Positions 1 to 11,739 of a stretch of 64,000 nucleotides of DNA are shown here, piece after piece. Each line of letters begins with the position of its first letter. Position 1 is the first letter of the stretch. The stretch lies in contig JAPVLO010000519.1 of the NCBI GenBank assembly GCA_027257055.1, positions 1,177,418 to 1,241,417 of the forward strand. Reading direction: 5' to 3'. Below the pieces are notes generated by a model. It was not told where the DNA came from and did not search any database. It worked only from the letters and a program-made list of their open reading frames with translations. The translations under genes and the position numbers were made by a program. This DNA is from Cephalopachus bancanus. Its lineage: Eukaryota > Chordata > Mammalia > Primates > Tarsiidae.

Positions 1-785
1 AGCTATACCCCTGATTAACATGCCACTGAATTTGAATTGTGATCAGCAGGTGGTTTCTAAGGCTCCTGCAGGTAGTGGCTATGACAGCACTTTGCTTTAC
101 TCAGTTTGTGCTTGAGTCTTACTTACCAAGGGTTGGGTTAGTGACCATCACTGGTGTTTTAGGGCAGCGATACATTGTTTGTGATTGTGCACCCTGGGAT
201 TGACCCAGGAAAAGCCCTTTGTGGGGCTTGGGGAAAGAAATGAGAGAATTAAATATGACACCTTGATTGCCCAATTGGTAGTCATTGATGTTTAGGTAAA
301 AATAGCAATCTTGCTCTTCTCCTGTGCTGCTCCCTTGCTGTTGTCAAGGAGAAAACTCATGGCAACCTGTGGATCAGACACTAATGAGAAAAGAAAAGAA
401 GGAAAATTTGATCTAAACTTCTCCCAAAACACCACTGGAGGTAACTCTACTGCTCTCCCAATGTGAAACCCCTAGTCCATGTGCCTGAGCTTTTCTTAGT
501 GTGGCTGGTTACCAGCATACCAAAGGGCTAATCTTGGGATTATGGTGCTTGATGGCTTCCAACTGGACACAGACAAAATAACCTCACTAGATATGGACCC
601 CAACTAGTGGAGATTGACTGGAGGAAGAGGAAACTGTCTACTGGGTGAGCCATCTTTTTCTGGTTTTTGTACCTTTCACTAACACTGCCCACTATAGCCA
701 CATTATATACAGACAAACAGGAGTTGAAAGGTTAACTTCACATGGCTAGAAATCCAAAATAATTTCAAGGAATTTGTCCAGAAAA
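1..785. other. Unassigned sequence at window start
   Basis: I recognise no gene, Alu or L1 here. Reading frames are short and interrupted. An ERV-L-like pol relic lies about 1.2 kb downstream, so part of this stretch could be retroviral leader or gag-derived sequence. I could not find a gag motif to support that. Confidence 0.3.
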
Positions 786-932
786 AAAAATGAAAGAAGA
801 AAAAAAGGGAAAGAGTAAGAGAGAGAAAGAGGTAGGGAGGGACAAAGGAAGGAAAGAGGGAAGGAAGATAGGAAGGGAGGGAGAGAGGGAGGGAGGGAGA
901 GAGGGAAGGAAGGAAAGAAGGAAGGAAGGACA
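786..932. repeat. Purine-rich (GGAA/GGGA/GAAA)n low-complexity tract
   Basis: About 145 bp of almost pure A/G on the plus strand, built of GGAA, GGGA and GAGA units. The open frames across it (Lys/Arg/Glu/Gly on plus, Ser/Leu/Pro on minus) are composition artefacts. Such polypurine tracts can adopt triplex DNA. This one directly abuts the hairpin at 935-1068. Confidence 0.95.
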
Positions 933-934
933 AC

Positions 935-1068
935 CAGTAGAGCACTGGAACCATATTCCTGAGTTCAATGGATCAAAGCCATCTTCTACTAAGGCCCTGC
1001 TTTTTCAGGGCCTTAGTAGAAGATGGCTTTGATCCATTGAACTCAGGAATACGGTTCCTGCTCTACTG
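935..1068. repeat. Near-perfect inverted repeat (long hairpin), 6 nt loop
   Basis: The left arm (935-999) and right arm (1006-1068) are reverse complements around the loop CTTTTT. The inner 46 bp of each arm (954-999 against 1006-1051) pair without a mismatch. The outer ~17 bp continue with one substitution and a 2-nt insertion in the left arm. The divergence is so low that the foldback must be recent or under gene conversion, or else it is an assembly artefact. It sits at the edge of a polypurine tract, a typical breakage-prone setting. Confidence 0.93.
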
Positions 1069-1979
1069 CTGCACCATTTTGCTATCTGTACCTCGGTTGT
1101 AACACAAAATCCTGAATCATAGTTATAGGGAAAAACACCCATAGTAACATTGTGGCACACTGAAGGGGTTGTTTTAAGCCCAACGAGAGCCCTGAGCCCT
1201 TAAAATATAGAACCATTGCCATGGTGGAGGGCCTTAACTTTGAAGACATTGATTTGTAGGAAAAAATTTGTAAATATGAGCAAGATGAAGAGAAATCCTC
1301 ATACTTGAAGTATGTTCAGTGACAAACAAACAACAACAAAAAGAGTGAGGTAAAATCAAGGAACTTCGATACTGGAAGAGAAAACAAACAAAAAATTAAA
1401 CAAATATCCACAATTTTATCCAATCCCAATTGTAATAAAATAATGTATACAGCAATGATAAAAAAAGATGCTGATTTTCTTTTATGCCTCTAAAACTTAG
1501 GTTCTGAATCAACTTTTAACACTTGCTAATTTGCACCAATTTGTCAGCGTTCATAGACTTAATCAATGCTGGAGCTCAAGTTCAAGGTATATGTGGGAAT
1601 ACACTGAAGTTAATCCTGGTGCCCCAGTAGGATAGTTACAGAATATAAACTAAAGGGCAAATAAATATGCTTTACCATAACCATCAAAATTATTGCCTAA
1701 ATTCCCCATGATCTTCATACTCATTGACCCAAAATATTCCATAGTGGCATGGACACTCTGACTCAATGAATAATAAATTAAAATTAAATAATGTAGTTAG
1801 AACTTACAAATTGGCTTGACAAAATGGGTCTCCATGGATGTTCTTTCTCAGTCTAAAATAAATCATATGGCCCAATATAAATTTTTTTTTAAAAGACCCC
1901 AAGGATGGAAACTTATTATATGTAACCTAATTAGTGAAGGGGTAATTATTTCCACTGTTTTTCCACCGAACAGTCCAAA
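1069..1979. other. Unassigned AT-rich sequence upstream of ERV-L pol relic
   Basis: No gene or recognisable young repeat is seen. It may be the degraded gag/protease or early pol part of the ERV-L-like element that becomes recognisable near 1980. That is inferred from position only. Confidence 0.3.
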
Positions 1980-3057
1980 TTAACCTGTTTTAAACCTGGA
2001 CAGAATGAATGGTGTCTTACAGTGAATTACTGCAAATTTTATTTTGTGGTCCCATCCATTAAGCCTCTATGCCCAATATCCAATATTATTGTAATTACTA
2101 ACTTCATCCAATTAGCAATCAGTAAATATTTTTCTACTGTAGATTTAGCTAATAATGTTTATTCCCTATTTCAATAACCTCTCTACCACAGTATTCTTTC
2201 ACCTTTGAAAGGACACAATTCACTTTCACATCCTCCTCCAAGGAAATCTATTTCACATAGTCACTAAGGACATATAAATACCTACAAAGGGCCTTACACA
2301 AAGGAGATATACCGCTGACCACATCTGTTAAATTATTGAAAATTATTCAGTAAACCAAAAGCTGTTCAATCCCTGAAAACATCGTGAAACAGCGATTGAC
2401 CCTATTAGCACCCAGAAAGTTAGCATAAGTACAACATCTTATAACCCTTTTTGGAATCTGGAAGCAACATATTCCACATTTATAATTTGACTTAATCTTT
2501 CTGATTCTGTTATATGGGCCTGTCGTAAATGAGGCCTATTTCAACAAAAAACTCTAGAATCTGTCTAAATGGAAATAAATAGGCACTCCTGTTAGTATCC
2601 CTGATAATCCTTCAATGTGGTGGTTTTAGAAACTTCTATTTATACCTCCTGAGGTCTCTGGATCATCTATGGTGGTCATAAATTGCCCACAGGCATCTGA
2701 TGCAAGAATTTACTCTTCTAAACCCTGTGCTATTTGGCACAAAAGTAGCAATTGAAGGCCACATACTGGGCTTTCTTGGAAATAAAGACTCTTACAGACC
2801 CTAAACCTATGACTCTATTTACCCAGCTCCTACTATTTCTTGAGTCATGGAAGAAGCACCCCACAAACTCAGCACAGCTACCAAGACCCTGTTGCCCAAG
2901 ATCAAGCCACACCGGGGTCATTTGGAACATATCACATGAAGGAAGAAGCGGCTTCTCTTGTCCTCAGTTCCTTGACGAATATCAAGGTGCTGAAGGAAGT
3001 CACCCCTCTCCCAAATCCTTTGGCTACTTGTTAAGCCCCTTGGGATCAACTAAGTAA
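1980..3057 (+). mobile_element. ERV-L-like endogenous retrovirus pol relic (RT and RNase H)
   Basis: Around 2030-2260 broken plus-strand frames resemble the ERV-L reverse transcriptase N-terminal region: a proline-rich 'PLCPI/MPNI'-like stretch, then a 'TVDLAN'-like motif, then a stretch resembling the 'FxFTWEG..YTFT' segment. Around 2740-2850 an 'ATYWAFLEIKTLT' stretch matches the 'CYWALVETE.LT' part of the ERV-L RNase H/connection region, followed by 'PMTLFTQL'. Stops and frameshifts interrupt everything, and no LTR is seen next to it. The element is a non-functional fossil. The family call is from remembered ERV-L features, so MaLR-internal sequence is an alternative. Confidence 0.55.
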
Positions 3058-3064
3058 ATAACAA

Positions 3065-5310
3065 TGAGAGTTTATATACTTTACAGCTGATACCACCATT
3101 ATCATATATATATGCACAATAACTAAAACAGCTTGACACACACATGAATAGACAGAACAATGGAACAGAAGAGTTCATCAATAAACCTAAGTAAACATGG
3201 GAATTTAGTAAATATGATATAGTATTTCTAAAGAATAAAAATAAACAAATTTTTAAATAAGTAATTTTGGTACAACTAACAATCAATTTTAAGGGAAAAA
3301 GAGATAAACTTATATTCTTATCTCATTTTTTACTTAAAAATAAATGCAAGATGACTCAACTATATAAACCTAAAAAGTAGATTTGGAATATCATAGAAAA
3401 AAACATAAGGAAACTATTTGTATTAATAAAATGGAGAATGCTTTCCTAAAGCAAGAGACAGAACCCAGAAGTTTTAAAGAAAAATACTGATACCTGGAAA
3501 AAAAAAAAAAAGATAAATTGGAACTGGAAAATACGTTCACAACACATATGATCAAGAACTAGATTTTGTAAGATATAACATATCTTTCCAAATCAATAAG
3601 AAAAAGACAAATTAATCTAAGAAGGAGCAAAGTGCACAAACAAATGAATCACTGTAAAACATATAAATGTCTTACAAGTAAAAAAGATGCTTAATCTCAC
3701 TCATTTTTAAAAAAAATTTTTTATTTTGATATTGTGGGGTACAGTTAAGGGTTAGGTATACAAATATGCTTCGTTCAGGCACCCTTGTTGATAAGGGGTG
3801 TCTCCCCATCCCCAGACAGATATTGAATATCATTAATCCCATCTCCCTTCCCCTCCCCCCCATAGTTTCCCACCTCTGTTAGTCCTTTTCTTATAGTATT
3901 ACGATGGATGTTCAAGGTCCACTATATGAGTGAGAACATGTGATACTCAGATCTTTGTTTCTGTGAGCAGTCACTCAGTATTATTGACTCTAGTTCCATC
4001 CAGGTTGCTGCAAAGTTCATGATTTTGTCCTTTTTTATGGCTGTGTAGTATTCCATTGTGTATATGCACCACATTTTTTTAATACAGTTTTCTTTTGATG
4101 GACAGTATGGTTGATTCCAGGTTCTTGCTATTGTAAATAATGCTGCAATAAACATATGTGTGCAGGTATCTTTTTTAGAGAGTGATTTGAGTTCTTCAGG
4201 GTATATTACCAGTAGGGGTCATATGGGAGGTTGATATTTAGAGATTTTAGGAATCGCCACAGTGCTTTCCACAGAGGTTACACTGGTTTACACTCCCACC
4301 AATAGTGTAGAAGTGTTCCCTTTTCGTCACACCCTCTCCAGCAACTGTTATTTTTTGAGTTACTGATAATTGCCATTGTGACTGGAGTTAGGTGGTATCT
4401 CAGTGTGGTTTTGATTTACATCTCCTTGATGATTAGTGAGGTTGAACATTTCTTCATGTGTCTGTTGGCTGCTTGGATGTCTTCGTTTGAGAAGTGTCTG
4501 TTCATATCTTTTGCCCACTTTATAATGGTTTTTTTTTTCTTTTCAGCACATTTGAGTTCCTTGTAGATCCAAGATGATAAGCCTTTGTCGGACCTGGAGT
4601 TGGCAAATACTCATATTTTTTAAAATCTGTATTAAAAATGCACATTATCTCATCAGATTGTTAAAGATCCACATATCTTATCATACACAAGAATAAACAT
4701 TTATACAAAGTAAGGGGAAGCTGTTTAAAAATAAGCACCCATATATTGCTGATTGAAGTATATGTTGATGAAACTTGTTTAGAAGGCAATTAAAAACATT
4801 TATCAGAATAAAAATGCACCTATCTTTTTATCTATTAGTTATATCAGTAGGATTTTATCCTGCAAATATTACATGCCAAAATATATAGCTATCCACACAT
4901 AGGAATATTTATTGCAGCTCTGTTTTTAATAGAAAAAGAGTAGAAACATCATGCATGTCATTCATTGGGGGGTAAATGTTTAAATAAATTCTGTTTAATG
5001 TTAAGCTGTTTAGATAATGTGACAGATGTTTATGTACCTATAAAAACGTTTCTGAAATGTACAGTTAACTGTACAAAAGCAAGATGCGAAACAGTGTGAA
5101 TACTGTGCGCTCATTTGTGTAAAAGAAAACTAAACAGACAGATGCAACTTTTATGTGAAAGGATGCATATGCTCATAGTGGGTGCCTCTAGAGAAAGGAC
5201 CTGGGTGTCTGGGGAGAGTGAAATATATTTATTTTGCATATCTTTTTGTCACATGAAAAATTTCACTTATGCGTATTGTTACTTTTTCAATAGAAAAATG
5301 TTGTTAATTA
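3065..5310 (+). mobile_element. Ancient L1 (L1M-type) 3' part, split by a younger L1
   Basis: 3065-3700 reads as the degraded C-terminal part of L1 ORF2 in the plus direction. After an antisense L1 insertion the same type of sequence resumes at about 4620, including the phrase around 4905-4930 typical of the ORF2 end (a block meaning 'tatttattgcagctctgttt'). No open frame survives. The subfamily is uncertain. Confidence 0.6.
3705..4618 (-). mobile_element. L1 3' fragment, antisense, lineage-specific subfamily
   Basis: The 5'-truncated insertion carries the ORF2 C-terminus on the minus strand (3922-4155, with MFIAALFTIARTWNQP and MWCIYTMEYYTAIKKDK) and a 3' UTR of the same type as the full-length copy at 34652-41225. 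The 3' end lies at low coordinates next to a T/A-rich stretch, which is the reverse of the poly(A) tail. Flanking ACTCAT-TTTTT at about 3698 and ACTCATATTTTTT at about 4609 look like the target-site duplication. The host is the ancient L1 at 3065-5310. Confidence 0.88.
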
Positions 5311-5326
5311 AAAGACTCAGAGAGAG

Positions 5327-5399
5327 AGAAAAGGAGGGAGGGAAAGAATGAGGGAGGGAAGGAAGGAAGGAAGGAAGGAAGGAAGGAAGGAAGGAAAGG
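5327..5399. repeat. (GGAA)n microsatellite
   Basis: A purine-rich lead-in (GAGA, GGGA) passes into about ten GGAA units at 5356-5397. It follows the end of the old L1 fragment, so it may have grown from that element's A-rich tail. GGAA arrays can bind ETS-family factors, but nothing here shows that this one is regulatory. Confidence 0.95.
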
Positions 5400-6955
5400 G
5401 TGAACCAGGCAGGCAAGCCGGAAGGCAGAAAATCATGTGACATTCGAATTGAGAACCAGAGAGAATACATTCCTCTTAATGTGTTCATTATCTAAATTTT
5501 TTTTAAAAATTATAAAGGTCTCCTTGAAACAGCAGGGGAGGAGTGTTCTTTAAAAGTTTCTAGCAAGCAAGGAATGGTAAATAGAAATTATTTGTACAAA
5601 TACCACTATTACTAATGTAAAATATGTAAAATATAATTGGTGTGCTGTTTGTTTAGCATGTTGCTTTTGTTGTTTATATACTGTAAGAGCTTTCATCAGT
5701 TCACCTAAGATTTAAGTTGCCCAATACTATTTTCTAAAATATTTTGGCTAATATTAAAATAACTTTTTTGGTGCTTCTTGGTTATAAAACAATATAAATC
5801 ATTAGAAAACATTTAGATAATATGGGAAAGTATAAAAAAAGTAAACATCCTCTATAAACCTGTTATGCTGAACGAAATCACTGTTACATTTTGGTGTTTA
5901 TCCCTCCACAATTATACATATGAATTAGTTATATATTTTAATGAACATAATAAATTGCCTATTTAAAAACATTATACCGCTATTTTGTAACCAAACTTTT
6001 AAACAAACACTAAATAGTAGAGAAGTTTCTATGCCAATTAGTAGAGATGTATATTATATTATCATACATACATCATATGTAGAGAATGAAGAGTATACTA
6101 TAGTATTGAAGTTTTATGATTTATTTGCACAGTTGATTCCCAATTATTTGTTAACATTTGTTTTAATTTCTTAAACAGAATCTCTCCAACTTGTAGACAA
6201 ACTATTTTATGTATCTCATAGCATTCTTTAGAAATAAATACACATACACACACACACATACACACACACACACACACACACATATTAATTGCTAATTGAA
6301 GTTATTTTGTTACTTTATTTCAGGTAATGTAAGGATTCATTTTATTAGAATCTAGAAAAAGTGTTTTGAGAGTAAAAAGGAAGGAGCAATTTACAATGGA
6401 ACTATGAAGATAACTTAAAGGAGAAATTAATATTTGCACTGGTCCTTATAGGAGGAAAGAGAAAGGACATGAAGAAAGTTTATAATGTTTGGAAATGTGA
6501 GCGATGAGTCAACAGGGAGAGGCTACTTGACTCTCTAGATAGTTCCCATAGGTTGACAATTAACTTGGTGAGTTTTCCACTGTATCAGGATAGGCAACAT
6601 ATCAATAGAATTGCATTTATTTATTGTATATATTTTGTATCTATTATGTGTATATACATAATGAAGTACATGTTTAATAATAATTTGGTAAGTTATAATT
6701 TTTCAAAATATGATTCAAAATAAAAATGTGGTCAAAGTCATATAGGCACTTTTAAATATCTTCATAAACTAGATACTTTAGCAGTAAGCATGAGATGTAT
6801 ACAATTTATGCAATAAGCATGAAATGTATACATCTTACTAGTTTAATTAAAAGAAACCAATTTTTAAAAATCATACTTCACATTTGTCAAATAATTTTGA
6901 TTATGTGATTTCCAAGGGTATATTTAAAGATGAAATGTTTTTCTTTTTCCACCAA
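5400..6955. other. AT-rich sequence without recognised genes
   Basis: No convincing coding region is present. Apart from the CA repeat at 6237-6282 I recognise no specific repeat family. The sequence could be highly diverged repeat. Confidence 0.35.
6237..6282. repeat. (CA)n microsatellite
   Basis: About 46 bp of CA dinucleotides with two interrupting ATAC units. The Cys/Val-rich minus-strand frame over it is an artefact. Confidence 0.95.
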
Positions 6956-7342
6956 CCAAAACAATTTTTAAAAAATGCATTGTGACTTCCACTTTCAGCT
7001 TAGAGATGTAAAGAACTTGAATAAGCACGGCTCCCACCCTATGAATAAGAAAGAAAATTAGACAAACTGCTAATTGATAAAATGTCTTGAACCTTGTACA
7101 AAACTAAGTTTGTAGGCTAAACAACTAACTAAAAATCTAGAAAGAAGAGGTGCTTGTAGGAAGAGACAGGACTTACTTAAACATGCATATAGTATAGCAT
7201 TTCCTACCTTACTACAAAAAGGATTAGCAAAAGAAGTAAGAATAGTAAATGGTTAGTGAAAATAAAATGGAGTCATAAAAAATGATCAATTATACCCAGA
7301 GCAAGAAAACACAGAGGGGAAAAAAAAACCATAGAATGAGTG

Positions 7343-7346
<4 letters not shown>

Positions 7347-7384
<38 letters not shown>
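7347..7384. repeat. (CA)n microsatellite
   Basis: Roughly 19 uninterrupted CA units, followed by CTCTCTCACACA. Confidence 0.95.
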
Positions 7385-7387
<3 letters not shown>

Positions 7388-7439
7388 CTCACACATAAAC
7401 ACAATTAATATCGTGGCAAAATGATAGAAGTCAAATTAG

Positions 7440-8270
7440 TGTTTTCCTAATTTCTCTGTTTATTAAAAAAAGGCTAAGGATTTCTAGCTTGTAAAAACAA
7501 AAAGTGAGGTTTCCTGTTTGCTAACTCAAATGGATGCAGCAGTGGAATCTGTATCCAAGAAAATTAGTCTTGATGCTATTTAAACCCGATGTTAGGGGGT
7601 AATTGGATTCAGGCAGGAGTAAAGGAAGATAACCAACTCCTGTTAGGTAATTAAGCCTTTTTGAACCTAAAAAAAAGTCAATGTGAGTGCTGTAGTTCAC
7701 ATAGGACTGAAGACATTTGGGATTAAATTCATAGAAATCTTCACATTTTCTCATATCCTTATATTTGGTCCCTAAAACGATGTTAAGCCTCATCAGATCT
7801 TCAGGGAACTGCTGCATTTAAGGACTCCAGCTGTGCCTTTTTTCTATCTGCAAGCTGTTAGCAAGCACCCTATGGTGAGCCTTCCTCTGTGGGATGAGAC
7901 CTGAATGAAGAAATAAGAAGAATCTCTAAATGTAAAGCTTTAAAAATTAAGACAATGCAAAATATGTAATGGATTCAATAAAATAAAATATCACTTTTTG
8001 TATTAAAATCACCATATTGCAATCTTGACTAACCAAATGGAGACTTGGTTTGCTTGGTTTCTGCCTTCAGAGCTTAGGAGACAAATGGAAATTGAGCTGG
8101 TGTGATGACACAATGCCAAGGAGCACAAGACAGCAAATTAGATGCCCGGGAATAGAGAAGAAAGTTGGATTTCATTCTGATGCGCACTTGCGGAAAAAAA
8201 AAAAAAATGAGACTGGGACAAAGTTATTTCTCAAATTCACGTGAAATTGAAAATACTAATATTACATTGT
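7440..8270. other. Unassigned stretch within the old L1 region
   Basis: A 98-codon open frame on the minus strand (7521-7817) has no motif I recognise and no promoter, splice or composition support. I regard it as chance. The stretch may be diverged L1 or sequence inserted into it. Confidence 0.3.
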
Positions 8271-8315
8271 AAAAAATGTTGAACATTATGTTCCCTCATT
8301 TATTAATTCAAAAAA

Positions 8316-8848
8316 TTTACCTTCCTTATGACTCCATAATCCCTCTACTGGGAATATAACCAGAGAAACTTAAATCACTGTGAAAATGATACCTGCACAT
8401 GTATGTTTATTGCAGCTTTGTTCACAATAACAAAAACATGGAACCAACCATACTGCCCATTGAAAAAGGATTGGATAAAAAATTGTGGTACATATACATG
8501 ATGGAATATTATGCAGCCATAAAGAAGGACACAATTATGAACTTCACAGCAACTTGAATGGACTTAGAGTTTATAATACTGAGTTATATATCACAGAAAC
8601 AAAGAACTGAGTATCACACATTCTAACTCATAAGTGGACCTTGAACAATTGTTGTAATACTGTAAGAAAAGGATTGGCAGTATTAGGAAACTGCTAGGGT
8701 ATGGGGGGGGCAGGATTGAGAGTAGTGGGAATCTGCCAAGGGAGGGGGCACACCTCATCAACAAGGGGAACTGCATAATGAACATTTGTATACCTAACCC
8801 TGAATTGTACCACACACCTTTAATATAAAAAACTTAAATAAAAAAGAA
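8316..8848 (+). mobile_element. L1 3' fragment (3'-UTR type B)
   Basis: A 5'-truncated copy begins in the ORF2 C-terminal region (translated phrases meaning IPLLGIYPEE and MEYYAAIKKD, frame broken). It continues through a 3' UTR with a G-rich run at 8704-8710 and the phrase meaning 'cacctcatcaacaagg', and ends in an A-rich tail. The 3' UTR matches the copies at 13902-14362, 15534-15745 and 59556-60228. Confidence 0.85.
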
Positions 8849-9589
8849 GTATTTGTTCTGAAACACCACACCCAAAAAAGAAAAGAAATTATCCAGTTAG
8901 AGGAGAAATTTACAAGAAGAATGAAAAAGAGTAAATTATGTAAATTATGGAACAACCTCAAGTGAAGCAATACTTGAGTTATGGGAATTTAAGAGGAAAA
9001 GAGACGAAAAGAGCAAAATGTCTATTAAAAAAACAATGACTAAAAATGTCCAAATTCTGAAGACATAGACATCCAGGTACTTGAAGCTCAGAGATTCTTA
9101 TACAGATTCAACCCAAAGAAAACTTTACAGGGGCACATTAGAAAACAAACTGTCAAAAATCAATGACAAAAAAATTTGTCTCATTTTTTTTGGTCTCTAA
9201 ATAAACTAAACCCAAAGCTAGTAGAAGGAAGAAAATAATACAGATTAGAGTAAATAATTTTTTAAAAACCATTGAAAAATTAAAGTTAAATCAATAAAAA
9301 CAGAAGTTTATTTTCCCAAACAAAAACTGAAGGAATTTGTTAATAGTAGTCTCACTTTACAAGAAATGTTAAAGCAAGTTCCTCAGGCTAAAATGAAATA
9401 ATGCAAACAAACTACATGAAAACATGTGAAAGTATGACATTCACTGGGGAAGGTAAATATATACTCAAATTCAGAATATTCTAATACTGTAATGATGGCG
9501 TATAAACAATTTAACTCTAGTTAAGGTTAAAAGACAAAATTATTTTTAAACGACCATATCTACAATAAGTTATTAACATCAAACTATAA

Positions 9590-9852
9590 GAATCTTAGAA
9601 AATGCAGGAAATATCCTTGTGGAAATTGTAAAAGGTAACTAATTCCTGATCAAAACCCCAGATGCCATAAGCTGCCATAAGCAGTAAAATAAACAAATAG
9701 GACCTCATCAAACTGAAAAGCTTCTGCAAAACAAAAGAAACCATCAAGAGAGCAGGGAGACAGCACTCAGAATGGGAAAAAACATTTTGCCACTGTATAC
9801 CTTAGAAAGGCCTAACATCCACAATCTACAAGGAAGTCAAATGTGCCAAAAG

Positions 9853-9911
<59 letters not shown>

Positions 9912-9926
9912 CAAATGTGCCAAAAG

Positions 9927-9984
<58 letters not shown>

Positions 9985-10790
9985 CCCCATTAAAAAGTGG
10001 GCAAAAGATATGGATAGACACTTCTCAAAAAAAGACATACGAACAGTCAACAGATACACGAAAGTGCTCAGCCTTACTAGTGATCAAAGAAATGCAAATC
10101 GAAACCACACTGAGATACCACTTAACTCCAGTCAGGATGACAATCATCAATGGCTCAAAAAGCAGGAGAGGTGCTGATGAGAATGTGGAGAAAAGGGAAC
10201 GCTTCTATACTGTTGGTGGGAGTGTAAACTGGTACAACCTCTGTGGAAAACAGTGTGGTGATTCCTAAAAGATCTAAAAATTGACCTTCCATACAACTCA
10301 GCAATTCCTCTTTTGGAAATATACCTGGAGGAACTCAAATCAGTCTACAAAGAAGATACCTGCACACACATGTTTATCGCAGCATTATTTACAATAGCAA
10401 AAACATAGAACCAACGGTGCTGCCCAAGAAAAGTAGACTGGATTTTTAAAATGTGATACATATACATGATGGAGTATTATGCAGAACAAAATCATGAACT
10501 TCACAGCAACTTGGATGGATTGAGAGTCTATCATACACAATGATCTATCATAGAAACAAAAAACTGAGTACCACATGTTCTCACTCATAAGTGGATCCTG
10601 AACATTAATCATAATACTCTAAGAGCGAAAATACCAGTAGTGGAATACTGCCAGGGGAGATGTGGGACACATAACATTAATAAGAGTATCAGATCTCAAA
10701 CCAGAGGAAGTAGAGACCTAAGGGACACCCAAACTTTTCTTGTATGATGACCACTTAGCTACCTAATCCTGAATTGTACCCCACATCTTT
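9590..10790 (+). mobile_element. L1 3' fragment (3'-UTR type C) with CA expansions
   Basis: A truncated L1 covers the last third of ORF2 and the 3' UTR. The order matches the full-length L1 at 40120-41215: the 'aagcttctgcaaa' segment, the 'aaagtgggcaaaagatatgg' segment, then the ORF2 end. Two CA arrays have grown inside it. The 3' UTR has type C wording, shared with 23795-24345 and 32626-32960. Its 3' end carries an antisense Alu, and the target-site duplication TACCCCACATCTTT occurs on both sides of that Alu. Confidence 0.87.
9838..9983. repeat. Tandem duplication of a short L1 segment plus (CA)n array
   Basis: GTCAAATGTGCCAAAAG followed by a CA array occurs twice in direct succession, at 9837-9909 and 9910-9983. 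Each array holds roughly 25 CA units. The normal L1 has an A-rich stretch here, so the arrays arose after insertion and the whole unit then duplicated, probably by slippage or unequal exchange. Confidence 0.9.
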
Positions 10791-11076
10791 TTTTTTTTTT
10801 TTTGAGTTGGAGTCTCACTCTGCCGGCCAGACTGGAGTGCAGCGGCCATTCCCGGCCACCGCAACCTCGAACTGCTGGGCTCCCGCGACCCTTCCGCCTC
10901 AGCCTTCTGAGTAGCCGGAATTACAGGCCCGCGCTACCACGCCCGGCGGATTTTTTGATTTATTGTAGAGATGAGGTCTTGCTGCCCAGGAGGGTCTCGA
11001 ACTCGCGGACTCAGGCAATCCACTCACCTCAGCCTCCCAAAGGCACGGGATTACAGGCTGAGCCACCGAGCCCGGC
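10791..11076 (-). mobile_element. Dimeric Alu, young lineage-specific type, antisense
   Basis: A full-length 7SL-derived SINE is read in reverse: a T-run at the left, TTGAGTTGGAGTCTCACTC at the 3' side, and a terminal CCCGGC at the right. Its target-site duplication TACCCCACATCTTT is at 10777-10790 and 11077-11090, a perfect 14 bp. It inserted at the 3' end of the L1 fragment 9590-10790, so it is younger than that L1. Confidence 0.95.
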
Positions 11077-11436
11077 TACCCCACATCTTTAAAATAAAAT
11101 AAAATAGTAGAAAAAATAATTCATTAATATATATACAATATAAAAATTGTGAATGGTAACATCAAAACAAAAAATTGAAGGGGAAAATAAAAACATTGAG
11201 TATTTGTATGCAATTAAATTTAAATTGTTATCAGCTTAAAATAGACTGTAAAATAAACTACAAATGCATCAAATAAAAAGGTTCAAAGGGAATTAGAAAA
11301 TACAGAAAAATGTAAATGAAATACAGCATATTAAAACATGAGGTGCAGCGAAAGCAGAGCTTTAAGAGAAATTTCTCACTATACCTAATTAAATTTTTTA
11401 AACAAGAAAGACCTCTATTAAAAAATCCCATTTTTG

Positions 11437-11739
11437 TGCCAGGCTCGGTGGCTCAGCCTGTAATCTCGTGCTTTGGGAGGCTGAGGTGAGTGGATTGCCT
11501 GAGTCCACAGGTTCAAGACACGCCTGGGCAACTTGGCGAGACCTCATTTCTACAATAAATCAAAAAATTAGCCAGGCGTGGTAGCGCGTGCCTGTAGTTC
11601 CAGCTACTTGAAAGGCTGAGGTGGAAGGATCGCCGGAGCAGGTCGAGGCTGCAGTGGCAGGGAGTGGCCACTGCACTCCAGTCTGAACGAGAGAGTGAGA
11701 CTCCAACTCAAAAAAACAAAACAAAACAAACAAACAAAC
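11437..11739 (+). mobile_element. Dimeric Alu, young lineage-specific type
   Basis: It starts with GCCAGGCTCGGTGGCTCAGC and ends with GACTCCAACTCAAAA and an A-rich CAAA tail. Imperfect target-site duplications (AAAAATCCCATTTTTG at 11421-11436; AAAAAGCCCAGTTTTGC at 11739-11755) flank it. The host is the ORF2 part of the ancient L1. Confidence 0.93.

Noticed and set aside
703..1032. Overlapping open frames rich in Ser/Leu/Pro or Lys/Glu/Arg near 700-1030
   Set aside because: They are translations of the polypurine tract and of the hairpin, with no domain or codon signature.
7521..7817. 98-codon minus-strand frame
   Set aside because: It has no motif, no supporting composition and no splice or promoter context; it lies in an old L1 area.
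9859..9982. CRISPR-like array of repeats
   Set aside because: The repeats are simple CA dinucleotides in a mammalian genome, with no spacers.
9772..10268. Open frames of up to 141 codons with long His-Thr runs
   Set aside because: They arise from the CA arrays inside an L1 fragment; the remaining residues are L1 ORF2 out of frame or broken.
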